From Mumia flava (GTDB taxonomy: Bacteria; Actinomycetota; Actinomycetes; Propionibacteriales; Nocardioidaceae): a DNA stretch of 64,000 nt. Positions 55,980 to 64,000 of the stretch are shown in pieces. The stretch's first letter is position 1; each line of letters starts with the position of its first letter. The stretch is from NCBI RefSeq assembly GCF_002797495.1, contig NZ_PGEZ01000001.1:1-64000 (forward strand), in the 5' to 3' direction. The notes beneath the pieces are model-generated. The model did no database searches and had not been told where the DNA came from. It worked only from the letters and a program-made list of their open reading frames with translations. The position numbers and the translations under genes were made by a program.

Positions 55980-57154
55980 GCCGGCGCGAGCTGGTCGAGG
56001 TACGAAGCCACGTTGCGGGCGGTCTCCGCGACCGAGTCGCCACCGAACTTCTCCACCACCGCGTCGGCGACGACCAGCGCCACCATCGCCTCGGCGACGA
56101 TGCCGGCCGCGGGGACCGCGGCCACGTCGGAGCGCTGGTGGTGCGCCTGGGCCGCCTCGCCGGTGCGGACGTCCACCGTGCGCAGCGCCCGCGGCACGGT
56201 CGCGATCGGCTTCATCGCGGCCCGGACCCGCAGCGCCTCGCCGGTCGACATGCCGCCCTCGGTCCCGCCGGACCGCCCGGACGTCCGCCGGATGCCGTCC
56301 TCGGTGCCGACGATCTCGTCGTGCGCCAGCGACCCCCGGGTCCGGGCGAGCTCGAAGCCGTCGCCGAGCTCGACCCCCTTGATCGCCTGGATCCCCATCA
56401 GGGCGGCCGCCAGACGGGCATCGAGCCGCCGGTCCCAGTGGACGTGGCTGCCGAGGCCCGGCGGGAGCCCGTGGACGACGACCTCGACGACCCCGCCGAG
56501 GGTGTCGCCGTCCTTGCGTGCGGCATCGACCTCGGCGACCATCGCCGCGGACGTCGCCTCGTCGAGCGTACGCACCGGGTCGGCGTCGAGGCGCTCGACG
56601 TCGTCGATCGTCGGGACCAGTCCGCTCGGCGCCCGGACGCCGCCGAACTCGACGACGTGGCTCACCACGCTCGCCCCGCAGACCTGGCGCAGGAACGCCG
56701 TGGCGACGGCACCGAGCGCGACCCGCGCCGCGGTCTCACGGGCGCTCGCGCGCTCCAGGATCGGACGCGCCTCGTCGTGGGCGTACTTCTGCATCCCGAC
56801 GAGGTCGGCGTGACCGGGACGCGGACGGGTCAGCGGAGCATTGCGCGCCACGCCCGCGAGCTCGTCCTCGTCGACCGGGTCGGCCGCCATCACCTTGTCC
56901 CACTTCGGCCACTCGGAGTTGCCGATCCGCAGCGCGATCGGGCTGCCGAGCGTCCGTCCGTGCCGGATCCCGCCGACGATCTCGAGCTCGTCGGCCTCGA
57001 ACTTCATCCGGGCGCCGCGCCCGTAGCCGAGACGCCGGCGAGCGAGCGCGTCCGAGATCGTCGTGCTCGTCACCTCGACACCCGAAGGCATCCCTTCCAG
57101 GACCGCGACCAGGGCAGGGCCGTGGGACTCCCCTGCCGTCAACCACCGAAGCAT
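55976..57154 (-). CDS. aroC: chorismate synthase
   Basis: Final shikimate step, using reduced FMN. Signatures [16 protein letters not shown] near residue 8, [20 protein letters not shown] near 108, and [21 protein letters not shown] near 295 (interpreted). Length 392 aa, normal for the actinobacterial enzyme. Start ATG at 57154. Confidence 0.98.
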   Translation of the reverse strand: MLRWLTAGESHGPALVAVLEGMPSGVEVTSTTISDALARRRLGYGRGARMKFEADELEIVGGIRHGRTLGSPIALRIGNSEWPKWDKVMAADPVDEDELAGVARNAPLTRPRPGHADLVGMQKYAHDEARPILERASARETAARVALGAVATAFLRQVCGASVVSHVVEFGGVRAPSGLVPTIDDVERLDADPVRTLDEATSAAMVAEVDAARKDGDTLGGVVEVVVHGLPPGLGSHVHWDRRLDARLAAALMGIQAIKGVELGDGFELARTRGSLAHDEIVGTEDGIRRTSGRSGGTEGGMSTGEALRVRAAMKPIATVPRALRTVDVRTGEAAQAHHQRSDVAAVPAAGIVAEAMVALVVADAVVEKFGGDSVAETARNVASYLDQLAPA

Positions 57155-57242
57155 GCGCCAAGTCTGTCATGCCGGGCACGGGGTCCCGTGCGCGTCTCGC
57201 CACGGGCGCGCACCTGCCTCGGGCGCACGCCTCCCGCCCGCC

Positions 57243-57932
57243 TCACCACCAGGAGGCGGGGAGGCCCCCGAGCAGCGCTCCGCACCACGCGCCGAGCACC
57301 ATGCTCGGCCCGAACGGGAACGTGCGGTCCGGGCGCCGCCGGACGAGGACGACGACACCGACCGCTGCGCCGACCAGGAACGCGGCGTAGGTCCCCACCA
57401 CGAGCGGCGCCCATCCCAGCATCGCCAGCGCGATCGCGAGGACGCCGGACAGCCGGACGTCGCCGTACCCGATGCCGCGGGGCGAGGCCACCCACAGCAG
57501 CAGGTAGCCGCCCGAGACCGCCAGCCACCCGACCCCGACGCGGACCAGCAGGCCGAGATCGTCCGCGACCACCGCGGCGAGCGCGGCGAGGACGAGCAGC
57601 AGCGGATAGGCGGGCAGCACCAGCCGCCGGGGCAGCAGCCGGGTGCGCAGGTCGACGTCGGCGAGCACCACCCCCAGGACGACGACCACCACCCACGCGG
57701 CGAGCACCGGCACCGGCGCGTCGGACCAGCGCCAGCCGATCGCCGCGCACCCGAGCGCCCCCAGCACCGCGTACGCCCCCGCCAGTCCGCGCCGACGTGC
57801 CAGCCGGGCGTAGGTGATCTTGTCCTCGGCCGCGTCGTCCGGCTCGGGCAGGCGAGCCAGCACCAGCGGCGCCAGCGCACCGCCGACCCCTCCGGCCACG
57901 GCCATCGACGCGGCCAGGAGAAGTTCGGACAC
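57243..57932 (-). CDS. A24-family prepilin-type peptidase, short form
   Basis: Membrane aspartic peptidase that removes leader peptides from pilin-like proteins. The 229 aa contain about six or seven membrane segments and both catalytic aspartates: ADVDLRTRLLP near residue 85 and GIGYGDVRLSG near 150. The N-terminal cytoplasmic domain lacks the CxxC pairs of full PilD, so methylation is doubtful. No pilin genes are in the window, but a prepilin peptidase between aroE and aroC is common in actinobacteria. GTG at 57932 is the likely start. Confidence 0.88.
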   Translation of the reverse strand: MSELLLAASMAVAGGVGGALAPLVLARLPEPDDAAEDKITYARLARRRGLAGAYAVLGALGCAAIGWRWSDAPVPVLAAWVVVVVLGVVLADVDLRTRLLPRRLVLPAYPLLLVLAALAAVVADDLGLLVRVGVGWLAVSGGYLLLWVASPRGIGYGDVRLSGVLAIALAMLGWAPLVVGTYAAFLVGAAVGVVVLVRRRPDRTFPFGPSMVLGAWCGALLGGLPASWW

Positions 57933-58089
57933 GGACGCACGATAGCCGTACGGCGTGCCGCGCGGCGCCGTCGTCCCCAGCCCAGGCACGACCGGGCGGT
58001 GCCCACGGACCCGCGGACTGCCGGGGTCGTCACCCGCACCGAGTCGCGGCACCGATCGACTCCGAGCGCTCGGAACGACGGCCAGACGC

Positions 58090-58902
58090 TCAGCGGTGAA
58101 GGGCCAGTGCCTCGAGCGCGGTCTCGCGGAGCAGCCCCGCCTCGATCTCGGCACCCGTCATCAGCCGCACCTGGTCGACCGCCTGGTGCGCCAACAGGTC
58201 CAGACCGCTGATCACCGGCACGGCCGCGTTGATCGCCGCGGTCGCCAGCGGCGTCGGCCAGGGGTCGTAGACCACGTCGAAGACCGCGTCGCAACGCGCG
58301 ACCAGCTCGTCGGCGAACCCGGTGACGGCCACGGTCGGGACGGTCGACACGACCACCTGGGCCGACCGGACCATGTCCGGACCCAGCCCTGCGACCTCGG
58401 TCTCCAGACCGTGGCCGGACAGACGCGCAGCCAGGGCGTCGGCCTGCTCCAGCGAACGGGCCGCGATCGTGACCCGACGGAGCCCGAGCCGGCGCAGCGA
58501 CGCCACCATCGACTCCGCCGTCGCCCCCGCCCCGATCACGAGCGCGTCGGTGACCGCGTCGACCCCGCGCTCGCGCAGCGCCGCGACCCCGCCCGTCAGG
58601 TCGGTGTTGAAGCCGTGCAGACCCTCGACGTCGCGGATCACGGTGTTGACGCCACCGACCTCCTGCGCGCCGACGTCGACGGTGTCGAGGTAGGGCAGCA
58701 CCGCACGCTTCAGCGGCATCGTCAGCGACAGTCCCCGCCACCGGTCGTCGAGGCCGGCGAGGAACACGCCGATGCCGTCCTCGTCGACGTCGAAGGCCTC
58801 GTACGTCCAGTCGGTCAGCCCGAGGTGCTCGTAGGCGCGCCGGTGCATGGGCGGGGACATCGAGTGCGCGATCGGGCTGCCCAGCACGGCGCAGCGCGGC
58901 AT
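58090..58902 (-). CDS. aroE: shikimate dehydrogenase
   Basis: NADP-linked reduction of dehydroshikimate. LGSPIAHSMSPPMHRRAY near residue 7 binds the substrate, with catalytic Lys in LTMPLKRAVLPYLD near 65 and Asp in GFNTDLTGG near 100; VIGAGATAESMVASL is the nucleotide loop. Length 270 aa from ATG 58902, overlapping the mltG stop. The 157-bp gap to the peptidase holds only a TCCGAGCGCTCGGA palindrome (58061-58074). Confidence 0.95.
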   Translation of the reverse strand: MPRCAVLGSPIAHSMSPPMHRRAYEHLGLTDWTYEAFDVDEDGIGVFLAGLDDRWRGLSLTMPLKRAVLPYLDTVDVGAQEVGGVNTVIRDVEGLHGFNTDLTGGVAALRERGVDAVTDALVIGAGATAESMVASLRRLGLRRVTIAARSLEQADALAARLSGHGLETEVAGLGPDMVRSAQVVVSTVPTVAVTGFADELVARCDAVFDVVYDPWPTPLATAAINAAVPVISGLDLLAHQAVDQVRLMTGAEIEAGLLRETALEALALHR

Positions 58903-60044
58903 CAGCAGCCCCCTTGCTCCGCGCACTTCGCCTTGAACTCCTCGACGTTCGCGAGGTGCTCGTCGTACGACGACGTGAAGGCCGACTCACCGGTCTCGGG
59001 GTCGATCACCGTGAAGTACAGCCAGTCCCCGTCCGCCGGGTTCACCGCGGCGTTCAGGGCCTTCTCACCCGGGTTGTCGATCGGACCGGGCGGAAGACCG
59101 GCGAACTTGTAGGTGTTGTACGGCGAGTCGGAGTCCCGGTCGGTCTCGCTGGTCCACACGCTGCCGTTCTTGCCGACCGCGAAGTGCACCGTCGAGTCCA
59201 TCTGGAGCGCCATGCCCTGGTCGAGCCGGTTGTAGATCACCCGGGCGACCTTGCGCATGTCGGCCGTGCCCGCCTCGGCCTGCACGATGCTCGCCACCGT
59301 GACGATCTCGGCCTGGGTGTACCCCAGCGCCTGGGCGCCCTGGCCGACGCCGACCTCCTGGCGGACCTCGCCACCGGCGGAGACCATCTGCTGGAGCAGC
59401 GACATCGCGGTGGTGTCGGGCGCGACCGTGTACGTCGCCGGATAGAGGTAGCCCTGCGGGTCGCCGTTCGCGGCGCCCGGCAGCCCGAGCTTCGGGTCGG
59501 CGAGCGCAGCCTCGACCTTCTTGCGGCCGAAGTCCGTCTGCTCGGCCACGATGTCCACCACCTGGTCGGTGCGTGCGCCCTCCGGGACCGTCACCTGCGC
59601 GTCGACGCGCGCAGCCGGGTCGAGCAGCCGCTGCACCGCGGCCTCCGCCGACATCTGCTCCCGCATGTCGTAGAAGCCCGGCTGGACCTGGGTCACCTCG
59701 CCGCCGGTGGCGTCGGCGGCCGCGAGGAACGCGTCCACGCTGGCCACCACCCCGTCGTCCTTGAGCGTGCGCCCCATCGCCGCGACCGAGTCGCCCGTGC
59801 TGATCTCCACCACGACCGATCCCGTGCCCTGCCCGGAGTAGTCCTCCGGCCCGGCGAACAGCGACTCGACGGCGGACAGGCCCCTCGTGGCGCCGAAGTA
59901 CGCAGCGACCAGGAGCCCGGCCGCGACCGCCAGGACCACCAGGCAGCTGAAGCCGCCCCGGCGCTCCTTCGACTTGCGACGCTTCTTCGAGCGGTGCCCG
60001 GGACGGCGACGCTCCTCGTCGGGCATGAGTCCGAGGTTGCTCAT
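58902..60044 (-). CDS. mltG: endolytic murein transglycosylase MltG
   Basis: Cuts nascent peptidoglycan strands. A basic cytoplasmic N-terminus (SKKRRKSKERR), one membrane segment at residues 33-52, a LysM-like region, then the YceG catalytic domain with PEGARTDQV, ASIVQAEAG near residue 255, and RVIYNRLDQGMALQMDSTVHF. The 380 aa match the family. In E. coli the equivalent motif is ASIVEKE, so the first glutamate is Gln here. In the aroE-mltG-ruvX-alaS order typical of actinobacteria. Confidence 0.94.
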   Translation of the reverse strand: MSNLGLMPDEERRRPGHRSKKRRKSKERRGGFSCLVVLAVAAGLLVAAYFGATRGLSAVESLFAGPEDYSGQGTGSVVVEISTGDSVAAMGRTLKDDGVVASVDAFLAAADATGGEVTQVQPGFYDMREQMSAEAAVQRLLDPAARVDAQVTVPEGARTDQVVDIVAEQTDFGRKKVEAALADPKLGLPGAANGDPQGYLYPATYTVAPDTTAMSLLQQMVSAGGEVRQEVGVGQGAQALGYTQAEIVTVASIVQAEAGTADMRKVARVIYNRLDQGMALQMDSTVHFAVGKNGSVWTSETDRDSDSPYNTYKFAGLPPGPIDNPGEKALNAAVNPADGDWLYFTVIDPETGESAFTSSYDEHLANVEEFKAKCAEQGGC

Positions 60045-60496
60045 CGTGCGACCTCCACCAGCTCGCCCGGAGCACGTCCCTGGGACCGCTCGGCGTCCAG
60101 CGCCGACTGCAGGATCACCACGGCCGCGGCCTGGTCGACGACGGCCCGACGCTTCTTGCCCTTGCGCCCGACCTCTCTCAGCGCGTGCTCGGCGGTCACG
60201 GTCGACATCCTCTCGTCAACGAGCCGGACCGGGAGCGGTGTGCTCCGAGCCAGCTCCTCGGCGTAGCCGCGCACCTTGTGCGCAGCCGGTCCCCAGTCCC
60301 CCGACAGTGATCGTGGCAAGCCAACCACGATCTCGACCGCACGTCGATCCTCGGCGATCGCGAGGATCGCCCGGACGGACGTCGCGCCCGCCGGCACGGT
60401 CTCCACCGGAGTCGCGAGCAGCCCCGAGGGGTCGCTGACGCTCACGCCGATCCGGACGTCGCCGACGTCGACACCGATCCGTACGCCCGCCCGCAC
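60041..60496 (-). CDS. ruvX: RuvX/YqgF-family Holliday junction resolvase homologue
   Basis: RNase H-like nuclease acting on rRNA 16S 3'-end maturation or DNA junctions, depending on species. Catalytic blocks: RIGVDVGDVRIGVSVSDPSG near residue 5, EIVVGLPRSLSGDWG near 55, VRLVDERMSTVTAE near 90, and DQAAAVVILQSALD near 120. GTG at 60496, 1 bp after the alaS stop, gives the usual 151 aa; GTG at 60523 is possible. Overlaps mltG as ATGA. Confidence 0.93.
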   Translation of the reverse strand: MRAGVRIGVDVGDVRIGVSVSDPSGLLATPVETVPAGATSVRAILAIAEDRRAVEIVVGLPRSLSGDWGPAAHKVRGYAEELARSTPLPVRLVDERMSTVTAEHALREVGRKGKKRRAVVDQAAAVVILQSALDAERSQGRAPGELVEVAR

Positions 60497-60497
60497 G

Positions 60498-63164
60498 TCA
60501 GGCCGCGCTCCCGACGGCGTCACGGACCGCCGCGACGGCGGCGGGAGCCCCCGCGACGTCGGTGCCTCCGCCCTGCGCGACGTCGGGCTTGCCGCCACCA
60601 CGACCGCCCAGGGCCGCCATCGCGGGCCTGATCAGCTCGCCGGCGGCGAGCCCGGCCTCGCGCCCGGCCTCGTTCACCGCGACCACGCAGGCCGCCTTCC
60701 CGTCGGACGTCCCCACCACCGCGACCACGCCGGGCCGCGCCGGGTCCAGCCGCCCGCGCACGTCCAGCGCGAGCGTGCGGGCGTCCTTGGCGGACAGGCC
60801 GTCGGCCACGTGCCCGACGTACGCCGTCCCGGCCACGTCCACCGCACGCGCGGCGAGGTCCGAGACGGACGACAGCAGCTCGGCCGCCCGCAGCTTCTCG
60901 ATCTCCTTCTCGGCGGTCCGCAGGCGTCCGACCAGGTCGCTGACCCGGTCGCCCAGATCCTCCGACGGCGTCTTCAGCAGGTCCCCGAGCTGCGCGACGA
61001 GGTCACGCTCGCGCGCGAGGTACGAGAAGCCCTCGAGCCCGACCACGGCCTCGACCCGGCGGTTGCCGGCACCCACCGAGGAGTCCGACGTCATCACGAC
61101 CGTGCCGATCTGCGAGGAGTGGGCGACGTGCGTGCCGCCGCACAGCTCACGCGACCACGGGCCGCCGATCTCGATCACCCGGACGTCCTCGCCGTAGGTC
61201 TCCCCGAACAGCGCGAGCGCCCCGATCTCCTTCGCCTTCTCCAGCGACATCACCGCAGCCGAGACCGGCAGGTCCTCGCGCAGAGCACGGTTCGCGGCCT
61301 GCTCGACGTCGTGCATCTGCTCCGGGCTCAGCGGGTTGCTCCAGCCGAAGTCGAGCCGCAGGTAGCCCGGACGGTTGTACGAGCCGGACTGCAGCGCGGT
61401 CGGGCCGAGAACCTCGCGCAACGCCGCGTGCACGACATGGGTGCCGGAGTGGGCCTGGCACGCACCGAGCCTCCACTGCGGGTCGACCTGCGCGTGCACG
61501 GGCGTGCCGTGGGCCAGCTCGCCGGCGAGCACACGGACCTGGTGCACCACGAGCCCTCGGACGGGGCGCTGCACGTCGAGCACCTCGGCGCGGCCGCCGT
61601 CCCACTCCAGCACGCCGGCATCGGCGTTCTGGCCACCCGACTCCGCGTAGAACGGGGTCCGGTCCAGCACGACCTCGGCGATCTCGGACTCGGCGACGAC
61701 CGCCGCCGGGCCCGACTCCTTGATCACGGTCTGCACGACCGACTCGGTGCTCAGGGTGGTGTACGCGAGCCACTCGCTCGGGCCGTTCGCGTCCAGGGCG
61801 TCGCGGTAGACGGCCGTGTCGGCGTGCCGGCCCTTCTTCGACTTCGCGTCCGCCTTCGCACGGGCGCGCTGCTCCGCCATCAGCGACCGGAAACCGTCCT
61901 CGTCGACGACGAGCCCCTGCTCGGAGGCCATCTCGAGGGTGAGGTCGATCGGGAACCCGTACGTGTCGTGCAGCTGGAAGGCCTTCTGGCCGCTCAGCGA
62001 GGGCGCGCCGGACTGCTTCGCCTCGCCGGCCGCCAGGTCGAAGATCTGCGTGCCCTTCGCGAGGGTCTGGCGGAACGCGTCCTCCTCGGCGTAGGCGACC
62101 TGCGAGATCCGCGCGAAGTCCGATCCCAGCTCGGGGTAGGACCGCTCCATCTGCTCACGGCTGACCGGGAGCAACTCGGGCAGCGCCCGGTCCTCGAACC
62201 CCAGCAGGCGCATCGAGCGCACCGCACGACGCAGCAGGCGTCGCAGGACGTACCCGCGTCCCTCGTTGCCGGGGGTCACCCCGTCGCCGATCAGCATCAG
62301 ACCGCTGCGGACGTGGTCGGCGATCACCCGGAACCGCACGTCGTCGCCGTGGTCGGCGCCGTACCGCTTACCGGAGAGCGCAGCCGCCCGCTCGATCACG
62401 GGAAACACCTGGTCGATCTCGTACATGTTCTGCTTGCCCTGGAGCAGGTACGCGACCCGCTCCATGCCCATGCCGGTGTCGATGTTCTTCTTCGGCAGCG
62501 GGCCCGCGACGTCGAAGTCCGCCTTGCTGCGGACCGCGGCGAGCTCCTCCTGCATGAAGACGAGGTTCCAGATCTCGAGGAAGCGGTCCTCGTCGACGAC
62601 CGGTCCGCCGTCCGGTCCGTACTCCGGGCCGCGGTCGATGTAGATCTCCGAGCACGGGCCGCCCGGCCCGGGCACGCCCATGTTCCAGTAGTTGTCCTCC
62701 AGGCCGCGGTCCTGGATCCGCTCGTCGGGCAGGCCCGCGACCCGCTTCCACTCCGCACGCGCCTCGGCGTCGCTCGGCAGCACCGTGACCCAGACCTTGT
62801 CCGGGTCGAAGCCGAGACCGCCGTCGTCGACGGAGCCGGTCACCAGCGACCACGCGAGCTCGATCGCGCCGGCCTTGAAGTAGTCGCCGAAGGAGAAGTT
62901 GCCGTTCATCTGGAAGAACGTGCCGTGCCGGGTGGTCTTGCCGACCTCCTCGATGTCCTGGGTGCGCACACACTTCTGCACGCTGGTGGCGCGCTCGAAC
63001 GGCGGCGTCTCCTGACCCAGGAAGTACGGCTTGAACGGCACCATGCCGGCGTTGACGAACAGCAGGTTGGGGTCGTCGAGGATCAACGAGGCCGACGGGA
63101 CCACCGTGTGGCCGTTGCGCTCGAAGTGAGCGAGGAAGCGGCGGTGGATCTCGGCAGTGTCCAT
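60498..63164 (-). CDS. alaS: alanyl-tRNA synthetase
   Basis: Charges tRNA-Ala. Full-length 888 aa: class II catalytic core (FVNAGMVPFKPYFLGQE, KCVRTQDIEEVGKTTRHGTF near 70), tRNA-recognition helices, an editing domain with the zinc motif HSGTH and a later CGGTHVAHSSQIG, and a C-terminal DHHA1 domain (GGRGGGKPDVAQGGG). ATG at 63164. First gene of the alaS-ruvX-mltG-aroE run. Confidence 0.98.
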   Translation of the reverse strand: MDTAEIHRRFLAHFERNGHTVVPSASLILDDPNLLFVNAGMVPFKPYFLGQETPPFERATSVQKCVRTQDIEEVGKTTRHGTFFQMNGNFSFGDYFKAGAIELAWSLVTGSVDDGGLGFDPDKVWVTVLPSDAEARAEWKRVAGLPDERIQDRGLEDNYWNMGVPGPGGPCSEIYIDRGPEYGPDGGPVVDEDRFLEIWNLVFMQEELAAVRSKADFDVAGPLPKKNIDTGMGMERVAYLLQGKQNMYEIDQVFPVIERAAALSGKRYGADHGDDVRFRVIADHVRSGLMLIGDGVTPGNEGRGYVLRRLLRRAVRSMRLLGFEDRALPELLPVSREQMERSYPELGSDFARISQVAYAEEDAFRQTLAKGTQIFDLAAGEAKQSGAPSLSGQKAFQLHDTYGFPIDLTLEMASEQGLVVDEDGFRSLMAEQRARAKADAKSKKGRHADTAVYRDALDANGPSEWLAYTTLSTESVVQTVIKESGPAAVVAESEIAEVVLDRTPFYAESGGQNADAGVLEWDGGRAEVLDVQRPVRGLVVHQVRVLAGELAHGTPVHAQVDPQWRLGACQAHSGTHVVHAALREVLGPTALQSGSYNRPGYLRLDFGWSNPLSPEQMHDVEQAANRALREDLPVSAAVMSLEKAKEIGALALFGETYGEDVRVIEIGGPWSRELCGGTHVAHSSQIGTVVMTSDSSVGAGNRRVEAVVGLEGFSYLARERDLVAQLGDLLKTPSEDLGDRVSDLVGRLRTAEKEIEKLRAAELLSSVSDLAARAVDVAGTAYVGHVADGLSAKDARTLALDVRGRLDPARPGVVAVVGTSDGKAACVVAVNEAGREAGLAAGELIRPAMAALGGRGGGKPDVAQGGGTDVAGAPAAVAAVRDAVGSAA

Positions 63165-63181
63165 GGGGTGAGGTGTCCTGT

Positions 63182-63520
63182 TCAGCGGGTGTCGTTCCCG
63201 GGGGTGGCCGGGAGGGCGGGGCGGGCGGCGTCGAGCGCGGCCGGCGAGGGCGGGGCGGCGAGGCGGTCCGCCGCCGCGGCGGCGACGTCGACGGAGCGGA
63301 GGTCGGCAGGGTCGATCCCGAGACGCTCGGCGATCTGGAGCTGGCGGTCGGCCATCCCGACACGCATCTCGGCCAGGAACGCGCTCGCGCCCAGCTGCAC
63401 GGCGGCCAGCTGGTCGGCCAGCCCGGTCGGGGTGAGCCGGGTCGCGAGGCGCCGTGCCTTCACGGTGCCGTAGACGCCGGCGGTCGTCCCCGCGACGAAC
63501 CACAGCATGCGGGCCCTCAT
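63182..63520 (-). CDS. small DUF6167-like protein
   Basis: 112 aa. One N-terminal hydrophobic segment (MLWFVAGTTAGVYGTVKA), then an amphipathic helical part with MRVGMADRQLQIAERLG and an Ala-rich tail. A protein of this type stands upstream of alaS in many actinobacteria; the function is unknown. ATG at 63520 overlaps the upstream stop as ATGA. Confidence 0.7.
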   Translation of the reverse strand: MRARMLWFVAGTTAGVYGTVKARRLATRLTPTGLADQLAAVQLGASAFLAEMRVGMADRQLQIAERLGIDPADLRSVDVAAAAADRLAAPPSPAALDAARPALPATPGNDTR

Positions 63521-64000
63521 CGATTCCCCTTCTCCTCGAACGTGTCGGCGGCCGGTGGCGGTGCCGGCTCCGGGCGGATCCTCGCCGCTCGCGCCGCGGC
63601 CCGGGCGGCCCGGGCACGGATCCGGCGACGGCGGCGGAACTCCCTCCGGACGATCCCGCGGATCCGGTCACGGCTCTGCGGCCGCAGCGCGTAGAGCAGC
63701 CCGTGGCTGAGCACGGCACCGCGGATCAGCGGTCGTCCCATCGTAGCCGCCACCACCTGCTCGCCCGTCGGAAGGACGACCACACGGCCGTCGCGGGTGA
63801 CCACGGCGCCGGGGTCACCCGGCACGCGCGCCGTGTGCGAGCCGCCGGGCGCGGCGATCCGACCCTCGAGGACCCCGGGCGCCGTCGACGGTCGATCCTC
63901 GGCGTCGTCGCCGTCGGCCGGGTGGTCGGCGGGCGCGGGGCGATCGGCGGGCTCCGTGCCGAGGTCACCGGCGCGTGCGCGGTCGGTCTGCAGCGCCGCC
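63517..64000 (-). CDS. C-terminal part of an unrecognised gene, cut by the window edge
   Basis: The frame is open from base 64000 to the stop at 63517, so about 160 residues are visible and the start is outside. The first 60 visible residues are an Asp/Pro/Ala-rich linker. Then comes DPGAVVTRDGRVVVLPTGEQ with a short hydrophobic patch around LIRGAVLSHGLLYAL. The C-terminus is extremely Arg-rich (FRRRRRIRARAARAAARAAR) and ends EEKGNR. I recognise no family. An alternative GTG start at 63825 would give 102 aa. Overlap with the next gene suggests it belongs to the alaS transcript. Confidence 0.55.
   Translation of the reverse strand, partial: AALQTDRARAGDLGTEPADRPAPADHPADGDDAEDRPSTAPGVLEGRIAAPGGSHTARVPGDPGAVVTRDGRVVVLPTGEQVVAATMGRPLIRGAVLSHGLLYALRPQSRDRIRGIVRREFRRRRRIRARAARAAARAARIRPEPAPPPAADTFEEKGNR

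Overview
The window is high-GC chromosomal DNA from an actinobacterium. Almost every gene is a core housekeeping gene on the minus strand, and the order (pheT-pheS-rplT-rpmI-infC, ribD-E-BA-H, rsmB-fmt-priA-metK-coaBC-rpoZ-gmk-mIHF, pyrR-B-C-carAB-pyrK-D-F, nusB-efp-pepQ-aroB-K-C, aroE-mltG-ruvX-alaS) is the conserved actinobacterial one. Gene content and the style of the intergenic repeats suggest Nocardioidaceae or a relative, but this is an impression without a search. No prophage, insertion sequence, CRISPR array, tRNA or plasmid gene is visible.

Left part (1-25500). Bases 1-240 hold the promoter and boxA-type leader of an rRNA operon whose 16S gene must start just outside the window. Then come tyrS, a xylose-type ABC importer (permease, single-domain ATPase, lipoprotein binding protein) with a divergent ROK regulator, and a tightly overlapping arginine operon argC-J-B-D-F-R-G-H followed by a 3-methyladenine glycosylase gene. 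Two tandem ArgR boxes precede argC. Upstream lie pheST, an orphan soluble PAS histidine kinase, a SpoU methyltransferase and rplT-rpmI-infC; infC appears to start at ATC and has a terminator-like attenuator in its leader. Divergent from infC is an ACT-GNAT fusion, probably an amino-acid-sensing protein acetyltransferase, followed by several small lipoprotein and membrane genes.

Middle part (25500-41400). hisE and hisG sit downstream of a riboflavin operon (ribD-ribE-pnuC-like-ribBA-ribH) under an FMN riboswitch; the PnuC-like protein is probably a riboflavin importer. Next are rpe, a 22-bp tandem repeat, rsmB, fmt, a PriA without helicase motifs, metK, coaBC, rpoZ, gmk, mihF and two tandem paralogous lipoproteins, each followed by a GC-rich hairpin.

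Right part (41400-64000). The pyrimidine operon pyrR-B-C-carA-carB-pyrK-pyrD-pyrF is translationally coupled throughout and has a PyrR-type RNA site overlapping the pyrR ribosome binding site. Between pyrR and nusB, where Streptomyces carries bldD, there is about 700 bp without a credible gene. It holds three copies of a perfect or near-perfect palindrome family and a 44-bp tandem repeat. Then follow nusB, efp, a Xaa-Pro peptidase, the shikimate genes aroB-K-C-E around a prepilin-type peptidase, mltG, ruvX, alaS, a small DUF6167-like gene and a truncated unrecognised gene at the right edge.

No wholly new system is evident. The observations most worth following are the palindrome and repeat island at the vacant bldD position, the infC leader, the ACT-GNAT enzyme, the orphan kinase and the paired lipoproteins.
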